From assembly GCA_937916505.1 (NCBI GenBank), contig CALFSW010000279.1, positions 18,132 to 82,131 of the forward strand: a stretch of DNA of 64,000 nt, written 5' to 3'. The notes under the pieces were generated by a model. It was not told where the DNA came from, did not search any database, and saw only the letters and a program-made list of their open reading frames with translations. Below are positions 1 through 8,258 of this stretch, piece after piece (the first letter of the stretch is position 1; each line of letters opens with the position of its first letter). Source of the stretch: an uncultured Verrucomicrobiales bacterium (GTDB taxonomy: Bacteria; Verrucomicrobiota; Verrucomicrobiia; Verrucomicrobiales; Akkermansiaceae). The translations under genes and the position numbers were made by a program.

Positions 1-1245
1 ACGTTCGATCTACGAACACCTTCGGCTCCGAATTACACCACGCTCAATTCGAGCGCAACAATGTGGAATGCTCCAATGTGGCATCATTCGACGTGGTCGT
101 CCCAGGATATGGGATGTGTCTTTGGGATCGCGACGGATCCGCAAGGCAATACTTATACCGCTGCCAACGGCTTGTGGTCGCCCGTTTATTCTCCCTCGGG
201 TTATGGTGATCCCTACCTGCGGTATGGAGACATTGGTCGTTCCGGCAGTGACGAACTGGGAGCATCGGGAACGATCTACAAGATCGATGCCTTGACCGGA
301 GTGGCGACCGTTTTCGCAAGAGTGCCTCAGGTTTCTGATCCGAATGTGCCAATCGCTCCGGTTTCAGGGACCACTAAAGGGGGGGCGGGTTTTGGAAACA
401 TCACGGTGGATTACGGCTCGGGAAATCTCTTTGCGACAAGTCTCGATGATGGAAAAATCTACCAATTTGACAGCAGTGGCGGATCATTGGGGACCTTCGA
501 TCCATTTACGGTTGAGACGACTCCAACACCCGGGATGATTCCCTTGGGCGAGAGGCTATGGGCCATTGAGGCTCATGCCGGCAAACTCTACTTTTCCCTA
601 TGGAATGGAGGAACGGTTGGTAACGAGAACGAGATCTGGAGTGTGAACCTGCCAGGAGGGGTCATCAATGGATCCTCTCTTGCCCAGGAATATGTGGTGC
701 CGGCTTCCTATGGAGCGAGTGCCTCGGATTCGGTCACCGTTTCCGATCTCTCATTTTCTGCCGACGGGTTGATCATGTTGATCGGTGAGAGAGCCCTTAG
801 AAAATACGGCTACCTTCCGACCTACACAGCATTGCCGGATTATTATTCGCCCCATAATCACACGACTTCGGCCCGGAAGGCCGAGTTTATCTCCGGGGCA
901 TGGACGTTGACCGGCGATGTCGCAACCGGCCGGAACAACTCAAAAGGTGAAGCCTATGGGGGGGTGGAATTTGGTTTCGAGGCGGGATCACCCGAGCAAG
1001 TTGTGTGGATGTCTTCTGCTGATATTGCAACGGGAGCGGGTCCCCATGGCTTGCAAGGGATGCGGATGAGTGATTTTCCGCTACCCGGGGCTCCCCCCAG
1101 CAAGGTGACGGATTCCTATGTGGTGCCCTATATTCCAGGCACCGGTCCTTCCGGCCCCGATTTCAAGGGGATGGGTGGAGATGTGGATACGATGAAAGCG
1201 GAGGACAATTGTGCGCGCATTGCCATCAAGGAAGTGCAGTGCCCC
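1..1245 (+). CDS. Secreted beta-propeller-like protein, 5'-partial, first segment of a frameshifted gene
   Basis: The frame is open from the first base, so the gene begins before the window; the ATG at position 61 is internal. The translation reads like an NHL/SMP-30-type propeller, with blades such as GTIYKIDALTGVATVFARV and GNLFATSLDDGKIYQFDSSG. This frame runs to a stop near 1500, but protein-like sequence ends at a CCCCC run at 1241-1245 and continues in the next frame (PGGPYVVTLEITN). Removing one C joins the two frames cleanly. The product is probably an extracellular protein of unknown role. The propeller assignment is by eye and moderate. Confidence 0.6.
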
Positions 1246-1740
1246 CAAGACTCCCGGCGGACCGTATGTGGTGACGCTCGAAATTACGAATATGCAGGCC
1301 AAGCCGATGACGACCTATGGTGCGGTGTCGACTCCGGCTTCCTCGCTTCCGGCGGGAGCGATTGGGATTCAGCCGCAACCTGTCGGATGGCATCCGCTTC
1401 CGGTGACTCTGAACCAGGGAGACAGCACGACGATCACGTTGGACCTTCCCGGGCTAAGTGGCGGCGAATTTGTCTGCTTCAATCTGACCTTCCTGGATAA
1501 GGGATTTGAAGAGTGTTGCACCGAGACGGTGTGTGTTGATATTCCCAAGTGCGAGTGTGCGATTGTCCACGAGATGAAGGTGAAGTGTCGCCAACTGGCG
1601 GATGGCACCTGGGTGTATGACCTCGATATCACGCTGGAGAATACGAGCCACCTGATCGGAGCGCCCTTGTCAGCTTACGGGATTTCCTTTGGTCCGAATG
1701 TCACGGCATTCAACCCGAATTTCATCGATGTGTCGGGAGT
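1243..1740 (+). CDS. Middle segment of the same frameshifted secreted protein, cysteine-rich repeat
   Basis: This segment, in frame 2, continues the propeller protein with a beta-sandwich-like repeat ending in paired cysteines (FEECCTETVCVDIPKCEC). The same pattern recurs in the next segment (NEECCFLDKVCVDLPPCEG), so the two form a tandem domain repeat of about 115 residues. Coding returns to frame 1 near 1738-1742, where one extra C in GTCCG would give SGV-PFNPGD. Two opposite shifts about 500 bases apart restore the original frame, which fits either two indel errors or a decayed gene. Confidence 0.6.
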
Positions 1741-2925
1741 CCGTTTAATCCGGGGGACATCCGAACCTTTACTACGACCTACACCGGACCTGCAGGCCTT
1801 CTTTGTTTCAAGATCGCCCTGCATAGCGAAGGAAACGAGGAATGCTGCTTCCTCGATAAGGTTTGTGTTGATCTGCCCCCTTGCGAAGGAGACGAGCCTG
1901 TGCCCGACTGCTGTATTCTGACTCCGGAGAAAACCTTTTGCTGTCCTTTCAACGAGGGAGAATTGGCTGATAAGCAGGGGGCAAAAATTCGCTACACGGT
2001 TTGCAATAAATCGGGCAAAGAGAAGACCTATGAATGGAAGGTTGAGAATCTCGGACCGGGATCGATCATCTTTGCCCAGGAGGATGCCGTAGGTGCCATC
2101 ACGGTTGTGAGCAACGGCTCCATCGGTCCGGTTCCTCCGGGGGGGTGTGCGAGCATCGACCTCATCATTCTTTGCGAAATGGAGCCCGGTCAATGTGCCA
2201 ACTATGTCATCAGGACTTTAGCTGGTCCCGGTGAGCCCGAGCTGGTGTGTCGTGGTGAGATCTGTATGCCCGAGCCGGGTGTTGTTGTCTTGAAAGGCCC
2301 CGATGAAGATTCCGGTGATCTGGGAGCCGGTGAGGTGCGACCCTTTGAATATCACTTGGTCAATCCAACTGGCAAAGCGGTCGAAATTCCGGTGACAATC
2401 GCCAGCTCCTATGGCGCGATCGGGATTAGCCTGTCCCGGGAAGAGCCCGGTGAGTCCGCATTGGAAACCATTGTGAAGATTCCGGCCCGCTCGGAGACGA
2501 TTCTGACCGTTTATCTCACCCGTTTGGATCGTGATGGGGTATTACCGTCCGACATGATCAGACTTTTTGCCAACGCGGGAGAGAGAGAAGAAAGCAGAAG
2601 TGACGATCATGTCTCCAGTATTACGCTGGCGCGTTCAGTCGGAGTGCCCTTCAGGGTGATCGACTTTGGTTGTGTCAATTTCCCGCAAGGCGAATTTGTG
2701 AGACTGGATCTCTTCCTCGAAAAAGGCCCAATTGAGATGATCGTGGAAGAGCTAAATCTTGAAACCCGTGAATGGGAGCAGGTCCCCATCCGATTGGCTC
2801 CCGATGATGCTTCAAATAAAGCGGCGGTTATTCTGGATGCCGGTCATCAGGTGATTTACTCACCCCAAATGGGTCAGACCCGGGGGATCTTTCGGGTGGT
2901 ATGCACGGATGAGCCCAAGAACTGA
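1738..2925 (+). CDS. C-terminal segment of the frameshifted secreted cysteine-rich protein
   Basis: Back in frame 1, this segment carries the second Cys-paired repeat and then more Ig-like or beta-sandwich modules (for example CCILTPEKTFCCPF and VVLKGPDEDSGDLGAGEVRPFEYHL split across blades). The last 200 residues have no cysteine-pair motif and resemble generic secreted beta domains. If translated separately it would start near 1900. A clear intrinsic terminator follows at 2952-2980. I do not recognise a named family. The cysteine pairing suggests disulfide-stabilised extracellular domains, which is inference. Confidence 0.65.
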   Translation, partial: SPFNPGDIRTFTTTYTGPAGLLCFKIALHSEGNEECCFLDKVCVDLPPCEGDEPVPDCCILTPEKTFCCPFNEGELADKQGAKIRYTVCNKSGKEKTYEWKVENLGPGSIIFAQEDAVGAITVVSNGSIGPVPPGGCASIDLIILCEMEPGQCANYVIRTLAGPGEPELVCRGEICMPEPGVVVLKGPDEDSGDLGAGEVRPFEYHLVNPTGKAVEIPVTIASSYGAIGISLSREEPGESALETIVKIPARSETILTVYLTRLDRDGVLPSDMIRLFANAGEREESRSDDHVSSITLARSVGVPFRVIDFGCVNFPQGEFVRLDLFLEKGPIEMIVEELNLETREWEQVPIRLAPDDASNKAAVILDAGHQVIYSPQMGQTRGIFRVVCTDEPKN

Positions 2926-2951
2926 TTAAGATCTTTGTTCGAAAAGAGCAG

Positions 2952-2980
2952 GCGGCGGAGTGAACTCCGCCGCTTTTTTT
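2952..2980 (+). terminator. Intrinsic terminator after the cysteine-rich protein gene
   Basis: A perfect 9-bp stem (gcggcggag / ctccgccgc) closes a TGAA tetraloop and is followed by seven T residues. It lies 27 bases after the stop codon at 2925 and isolates the next gene. Confidence 0.9.
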
Positions 2981-3034
2981 CCGCCCCGGCTTCCTCCTTG
3001 CTAGGAGGAGATCAAAAGATGATCCTCACGAATC

Positions 3035-6000
3035 ATGATGAAGATTTTCAGCTTCGGTGCCCTCTTCCTTTCAATGTTGTTGATGGCCGAAGGCCAAAAC
3101 GCCAAGCCACCCAAAGTTAAGGACGCCAAAAATGTTGAGCTCAAGAAAAAGACTCCGCCCAAGGATCCCAAGCTGGCGAGTTACTACATCAATCTTAAAA
3201 CGTCGCCTCGAGCGGGTAAGGCGCAACCGATTGAGACGTCCCTGCCATTAAAACTGGAGAAAGGGGATCGCATTTGTTTCATCGGAAATCTCCTTCTCGA
3301 TGCGGAGCGGAGATACGGGCATCTCGAAACTCTGATCCACCAACATCATCCGAAGCATGAAGTGACGGTGAGAAATCTGGCCTGGCCCGCCGATGAAATC
3401 GATCTCATGCCGAGGCCGGATAATTTCGGTGATCTCGACCAGCACCTCACTTACTTCAAGGCCGATGTCATCATTGCGGCGTATGGGTATAATGAGTCGT
3501 TTGCGGGGAATGAGGGTTTGCCAGCATTTAAGCAACGCCTGGAAAAGTTCCTGACTCATCTCAAGTCACACGCTTACAATGGGAAGACGGCGCCGAGAAT
3601 CGTTCTGGTTTCTCCTGTGGCAGGTGAGACGTATGGAGGTGGTAAGGCGGTGATGAGGAATGGCAATAATCTGGCTCTCTACACCCATGCCATGGATGAT
3701 GTCGCCAGGAAAACCCAGGTTGGGTTTGTCAATCTCCTCTCCTACGATGTTCCGAAGAACCGAACAATCGACGGGCATGCCTTGAACAAAATGGGCCACG
3801 CTCATTTTGCCGACTCAACCTTTGAGGCTCTTTTCAGCAATGCCGCAACACAGATCAACGAATCTCTCCGCCAGCTTGTGGTCGAAAAAGCGAGCCAGTT
3901 CTTCTACCGCTATCGACCGCTCAATACTTTTTATTACACCGGTGGTCGGAACAAGTCCTACGGCTATCTCGATTTTCTTCCCGCAATGAGAAACTTTGAT
4001 CTCATGGTCGGGAATCGTGACAAGGCCATTCACGCCACTGTTTCAACCGGCAAGCCGGCCAAGCCTGATGACTCGAATCTCCCGGTGCTCGATCAGGTGG
4101 TGCAGGCGCGTGGAGCCAACAAGTTTCTTTCACCCGCCGATGAGCTGAAGGCCTTCAAGGTTGATCCCCGTTTTGAGGTCAATTGCTTTGCCTCCGAGGA
4201 AGACTTTCCCGAAATGGCCTGTCCGATTGCCATGCGTTGGGACAACCGGGGGCGACTTTGGGTTTCCACGTCCGTGACTTATCCGCACGTTTACCCGGGC
4301 CAGAAGCCCTGCGATAAGATCATCATTCTCGAAGACACCGACCAGGATGGCAAAGCGGATAAGTGCACCACGTGGGCGGATGATCTCCATATTCCGCTCT
4401 CGTTTGTTCTGGATGGAAGCGGTGGTGTCTACTGCTCCGAGCAGCCGCACCTGACTCATCTCACCGACCGTGACGGCGATGGCAAAATGGATCATCGTGA
4501 GATCGTGCTCACCGGTTTTGGCTGCGAGGATTCACACCACTCGCTTCACGATTTCACCTGGACACCCGGCGGGGATTTGATGTTTCGGGAGTCGATCTTT
4601 CACCACAGTCAGATCGAGACTCCTGATGGACCCATTCGGGCCAGGAACTCTTCGTGGTTTCTCTACAAACCACAGACTCGAAAGCTGATTGCCTTTGGAT
4701 CGTACCCCAACACGAATCCCTGGGGAGTGACCTTTGACAAGTGGGGAAATCATGTCGCGTCCCATCCGATCTTTGCCTCCAGCTTTCATGCCACCAACCC
4801 CGACTATCCCCGCAATGCGCGGGGCGGAAATGGATTCTCTCAGGAGCCCGGACAGCACCCGAAGGCTGCGGGAATGCAGGCCTATTCGGGAACCTGCGGG
4901 CATGATTTTGTTTCGCATGATTTTTGGCCCAAGGAAATGCAGGGTGGCTTTATCAAAGCCCGTTACAAGCCGACCAACCGGATCGAGTTTCACAAATGGG
5001 TCGAGAAGGATGATCACTTCGCGGAAGAGTATCAATTTGACCTCATCTTCTCGACCAACCTTTCTTTCATCCCGGTTGACTTGAACTTTGGGCCGGAGGG
5101 AGCCTGCTACGTTTGTGACTGGTATAACCCGGTGAAAGGACACGCCCAGTATTCCCTTCGAGATCCCCGCCGTGATCGCAAGGCGGGACGAATTTGGCGG
5201 ATTGTTCCCAAAGGTGCAAAGCTGGCCGAACCGCCAATGATTGCGGAAGCATCGATTGGTGAACTTTATGATCATCTTAAGTCGCCACACTACCGCACTC
5301 GATACCGTGCAAAGCTTGAGCTGCGGGCGCGTTTTGGTGATGGAACGGTGACCGGAAATAAAGCCAAGGATAGTGAGCGCCTCCAAATGACCCTCGATAT
5401 GGCTCATGGTTTGGAGCCCAAGGAAAATCTCAATCGACTTGAGGAACTTTGGCTTTTCCAGGGCCTTGGTCGGGCTAACCTCGAACTCCTCGAAACCCTC
5501 ATCAAGTGTGATGATCATCTCGTTGCGGCGTCTGCCTTTGGTTCCCTTCGTTATGCCGATGTTCCGACTGCCAAGCTTGCCGAACTCCTCAATTTCGGTG
5601 CGAAGCATTCCTCCCAACATGTCCGTCGTGAAGCGGTTTTATGTGCGTCCTACCGCGCCGGGGGCAGTCAGCTTGTGGAAGCAATTGCTCCGGTCCTTGA
5701 TCAATCTGCCGGTTCTCATCTCGCCTACGCGATCAAGACCTCCTTGAACTCGTCGGCCCTGAAGCCTCACTGGTCCGAGGGTATTGCGGACAAGCTTGCC
5801 AATCTCGGAAAGCAAAGCGGTCCGATCGCGGAAAAGCTGACCAAGGCTGATAAGCAATTCGACCGTCAGAAAGGTCTCCAAACGGTCAAGATGGCTACCA
5901 TCCCCGAGAGGCTTCTATTCACGAAGGACAAGTTCACGGTGAAAGCCGGGCAGCCGGTGAAGCTCGTCTTCCACAATCCGGATGTCACCGAGCACAATCT

Positions 6001-6253
6001 CCTCATTCTGGAGAAGGGGACGTCGGTTGAGGAGATCGGGATCGCGGCGAATGAGATGGCCAAGTCACCCGAGGGTGCCAAGAAGAACTACATCCCGGAC
6101 GACAAACGCATCCTCCACGCGACGAAGCTCTTAAAAGTCGGCATGACGCAAACTCTCCGTTTCAAGGCCCCGCTGGAGCCGGGTCAGTATCCCTTTGTCT
6201 GCACTTTTCCCGGTCACTGGACCATCATGAAAGGAGTGATGACGGTGAGGTGA
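3035..6253 (+). CDS. SGNH-like / PVC beta-propeller / HEAT / cupredoxin fusion protein
   Basis: This 1072-residue exported protein starts with a signal peptide (MMKIFSFGALFLSMLLMAEG). Residues about 70-290 form the SGNH-like domain common in large PVC proteins, but block I reads FIGNLLLD instead of GDS, so the nucleophile serine is absent. Residues about 375-740 form the membrane-bound-dehydrogenase-type propeller (DTDQDGKADKCTTWADDL, DRDGDGKMDHREIVLTGF). HEAT-like repeats follow. The last ~120 residues are a cupredoxin with type-1 copper ligands: His in TEHN, then Cys, His and Met in FVCTFPGHWTIMKG. No CxxCH heme motif is present. A role in periplasmic electron transfer or polysaccharide oxidation is inferred. 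An AGGAGG lies 26 bases upstream of the chosen start, so the start is not certain. Confidence 0.85.
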   Translation: MMKIFSFGALFLSMLLMAEGQNAKPPKVKDAKNVELKKKTPPKDPKLASYYINLKTSPRAGKAQPIETSLPLKLEKGDRICFIGNLLLDAERRYGHLETLIHQHHPKHEVTVRNLAWPADEIDLMPRPDNFGDLDQHLTYFKADVIIAAYGYNESFAGNEGLPAFKQRLEKFLTHLKSHAYNGKTAPRIVLVSPVAGETYGGGKAVMRNGNNLALYTHAMDDVARKTQVGFVNLLSYDVPKNRTIDGHALNKMGHAHFADSTFEALFSNAATQINESLRQLVVEKASQFFYRYRPLNTFYYTGGRNKSYGYLDFLPAMRNFDLMVGNRDKAIHATVSTGKPAKPDDSNLPVLDQVVQARGANKFLSPADELKAFKVDPRFEVNCFASEEDFPEMACPIAMRWDNRGRLWVSTSVTYPHVYPGQKPCDKIIILEDTDQDGKADKCTTWADDLHIPLSFVLDGSGGVYCSEQPHLTHLTDRDGDGKMDHREIVLTGFGCEDSHHSLHDFTWTPGGDLMFRESIFHHSQIETPDGPIRARNSSWFLYKPQTRKLIAFGSYPNTNPWGVTFDKWGNHVASHPIFASSFHATNPDYPRNARGGNGFSQEPGQHPKAAGMQAYSGTCGHDFVSHDFWPKEMQGGFIKARYKPTNRIEFHKWVEKDDHFAEEYQFDLIFSTNLSFIPVDLNFGPEGACYVCDWYNPVKGHAQYSLRDPRRDRKAGRIWRIVPKGAKLAEPPMIAEASIGELYDHLKSPHYRTRYRAKLELRARFGDGTVTGNKAKDSERLQMTLDMAHGLEPKENLNRLEELWLFQGLGRANLELLETLIKCDDHLVAASAFGSLRYADVPTAKLAELLNFGAKHSSQHVRREAVLCASYRAGGSQLVEAIAPVLDQSAGSHLAYAIKTSLNSSALKPHWSEGIADKLANLGKQSGPIAEKLTKADKQFDRQKGLQTVKMATIPERLLFTKDKFTVKAGQPVKLVFHNPDVTEHNLLILEKGTSVEEIGIAANEMAKSPEGAKKNYIPDDKRILHATKLLKVGMTQTLRFKAPLEPGQYPFVCTFPGHWTIMKGVMTVR

Positions 6254-6315
6254 AAGTGGTTCGCTTCTTCGCCGTCGGCGATAGTGCGTCCCCGGACGGG
6301 ACAAATTTAGAATTC

Positions 6316-6343
6316 AGAGGTGGCTTTGGCTGCCTCTTTTTTT
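6316..6343 (+). terminator. Intrinsic terminator between the cupredoxin fusion and the lipoprotein gene
   Basis: A 9-bp stem with two G-T wobbles (agaggtggc / gctgcctct) closes a TTTG loop and runs into seven T residues. It sits only about 14 bases before the next start codon, so the downstream gene may be read through it or use a promoter overlapping it. Confidence 0.8.
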
Positions 6344-6356
6344 GTATGCGAGGAGA

Positions 6357-8162
6357 ATGAGAATGGCGTTTTGGTTCGGACTTTCTGGTTTGGGACTTTT
6401 CCTTTGCAGCGGCTGCGGCGAAGAAAAGGAGGGCGACGTCAGTGCTGTCGACGGACATGGTGAACCGAAGTATGGTAAAAGTGACGAGGTCCTGGTTCCG
6501 GCAACCGGTCAGCCGGAGATTGAAACGGCTCCGGGCGGGGAATGGGCCAGCGAACAGATTGCGGATGAGGTCAAGGCCGTTCTGAAGTCTTTGATTCACC
6601 ATGAAGTTCCCGATGGTCTCACCGGGGATTTTAAAATGGCCTCACTCAAGCCGGCCGACCTGAAGGTGGAATACCGGTCCGATGGCATTGAGGTCTCACG
6701 GGGGAAATCGCGGGAGATTGCTGGTGCTGGAATTGATGAATTTGAATCCGCAGCCAAGGCCCTGTTTGGAGTGTATGCCGGGGGCAAGCCGGAGTATGAG
6801 CTTTTCAAAGTCTTTCGCGTTCATCTGGTGGGCGAGCTTATTCAAACGGGAATTCGCTTTGAATCAGCGGGCGTGATGGAGGGGGGTGGCCGCGCCCAAC
6901 AACGGGCGGAGTGGCAGTGTCAATGGCTCAAAAACGAGGACGGCTCTTTGCGTTTGAAGTCTCTTGTGGTGGAGGATTTTGAGGAGGTTTGTTCGAGCGG
7001 GAGCGATTCTCCCTGGTTTGCCAACAAGGAGGTTGCGGTATTGGGAGGGAACTCCTCCTGGGCCGGGCAACTTCGTCACGGGCTTGATTTTTGGCTTCAG
7101 CGGATCGAGATATTTCACGGTTCTCATCTCAGTCAACGCTCGGGGCTCGCGGTGGGAGATATCGATGGCGATGGACTCGATGATCTTTATGTTCCGCAGC
7201 CTACCGGTCTGCCTAATCGGCTTTTTCTGCATCAAGAGGATGGCACGGCGCTGGATGTTTCGGCGGAATCGGGAGCGGACTGGTTGGACTTCACCTCGGC
7301 GGCCCTGATCGTTGATCTGGACAATGACGGTGATGGCGACCTGGCTTTGGCGACGAATTCCGGGATCGTCATTATGGAGAATAGCGGGGGCGCGAAGTTT
7401 GTGCGGCGGGCGGTTTTGAAGTCGGCGGATGATGATGTCGAATCACTCACTGCGATTGATTACGACGGCGACTCCGATCTCGATCTTTTTCTCTGTTTTG
7501 ACTACGCAAAGGCGGGGGCGAGGAGCGGCGAACCGCGGGGCAGCGGGGTTCTTCACAATTCCAGCGATGGCGGGGCCAATGTTCTTTTTGCCAGTGGCAT
7601 GGCGGATGGAAAGGGGTGGCTTTTTCAAGACGCCACTCGGGAAAGCGGGCTCGATTTCAAGAATCGACAGCACAGTCTCGCGGCGGCCTGGGAGGACTAC
7701 GACAATGACGGAGATCCCGATCTATATGTCTCGAACGATTACGGCCACAATTGTCTCTATCAAAATGACGGGGGGAAATTCACCGAAGTAGCGGCAGCGG
7801 TAGGAGTGGTGGATGCCGGACCGGGGATGTCGGCGAGTTGGTCGGACTACGACCGGGATGGCGATATGGACCTCTATGTCGGGAACATGTTTTCCTCGGC
7901 GGGCGGGCGCATTTTCACGCAGGAGAAATTTCGGCCTTGGTTGGCTGAGGAGGAAAAAGGGCTCTACCGGCGTTTTGTCAAAGGCAACTCGATGTTCGAA
8001 AATCGGGGCGACGGGACCTTCACCGAAGTGGGTGCGGAGCGCGGCGTCGAAATCGCGCGGTGGGCCTGGAGTTCGATCTTTGGGGATTTCAACAACGACG
8101 GCTGGGATGATATCGTGGTGGCCAACGGGTATGTCACGGCGGCGGACACGGGGGATTTGTGA
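6357..8162 (+). CDS. CRTAC1-type FG-GAP/VCBS lipoprotein, N-terminal part ending at an in-frame TGA
   Basis: The product begins with a lipoprotein signal (FWFGLSGLGLFLCSGC), so it is probably exported and lipid-anchored. A region of about 220 unassigned residues is followed by FG-GAP/VCBS repeats with calcium-type loops (DIDGDGLDDLYV, DLDNDGDGDLAL, DYDNDGDPDLYV, DYDRDGDMDLYV, DFNNDGWDDIVV). The reading frame stops at TGA 8160-8162 right after ANGYVTAADTGDL, yet the same frame stays open for another 1.7 kb and supplies the expected ASPIC/UnbV domain. ATG 6363 has the better Shine-Dalgarno spacing (AGGAG at 6351); ATG 6357 adds the arginine usual in a signal n-region. Confidence 0.85.
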   Translation: MRMAFWFGLSGLGLFLCSGCGEEKEGDVSAVDGHGEPKYGKSDEVLVPATGQPEIETAPGGEWASEQIADEVKAVLKSLIHHEVPDGLTGDFKMASLKPADLKVEYRSDGIEVSRGKSREIAGAGIDEFESAAKALFGVYAGGKPEYELFKVFRVHLVGELIQTGIRFESAGVMEGGGRAQQRAEWQCQWLKNEDGSLRLKSLVVEDFEEVCSSGSDSPWFANKEVAVLGGNSSWAGQLRHGLDFWLQRIEIFHGSHLSQRSGLAVGDIDGDGLDDLYVPQPTGLPNRLFLHQEDGTALDVSAESGADWLDFTSAALIVDLDNDGDGDLALATNSGIVIMENSGGAKFVRRAVLKSADDDVESLTAIDYDGDSDLDLFLCFDYAKAGARSGEPRGSGVLHNSSDGGANVLFASGMADGKGWLFQDATRESGLDFKNRQHSLAAAWEDYDNDGDPDLYVSNDYGHNCLYQNDGGKFTEVAAAVGVVDAGPGMSASWSDYDRDGDMDLYVGNMFSSAGGRIFTQEKFRPWLAEEEKGLYRRFVKGNSMFENRGDGTFTEVGAERGVEIARWAWSSIFGDFNNDGWDDIVVANGYVTAADTGDL

Positions 8163-8199
8163 AGTTTTTACTGGCGACAGGTCGGGTCGCAGGAAGGAG
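8160..8199 (+). promoter_or_regulatory. In-frame TGA followed by a SECIS-like hairpin (candidate recoding site)
   Basis: TGA 8160-8162 interrupts one continuous frame. Eleven bases after it a perfect 5-bp stem, gcgac (8174-8178) with gtcgc (8186-8190), encloses the 7-base loop aggtcgg. An imperfect lower stem can be drawn out to 8165-8199. The first loop G is 18 bases past the TGA; by my count the E. coli fdhF SECIS, whose loop is AGGUCU, has it at 19. The stem size, loop size and spacing fall within the usual description of bacterial SECIS elements. It could still be chance within a coding stretch, or the TGA may be a mutation or base error. Confidence 0.4.
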
Positions 8200-8258
8200 T
8201 CCGGGGAACCTTTGGTTCGTCATTCGAGCAATCGCTGGGAGCGGCGGAGGATCCGCTC

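Noticed and set aside
4532..5620. 362-residue minus-strand ORF within the cupredoxin fusion
   Set aside because: No motif or signal, and the plus strand carries the full propeller domain over the same bases.
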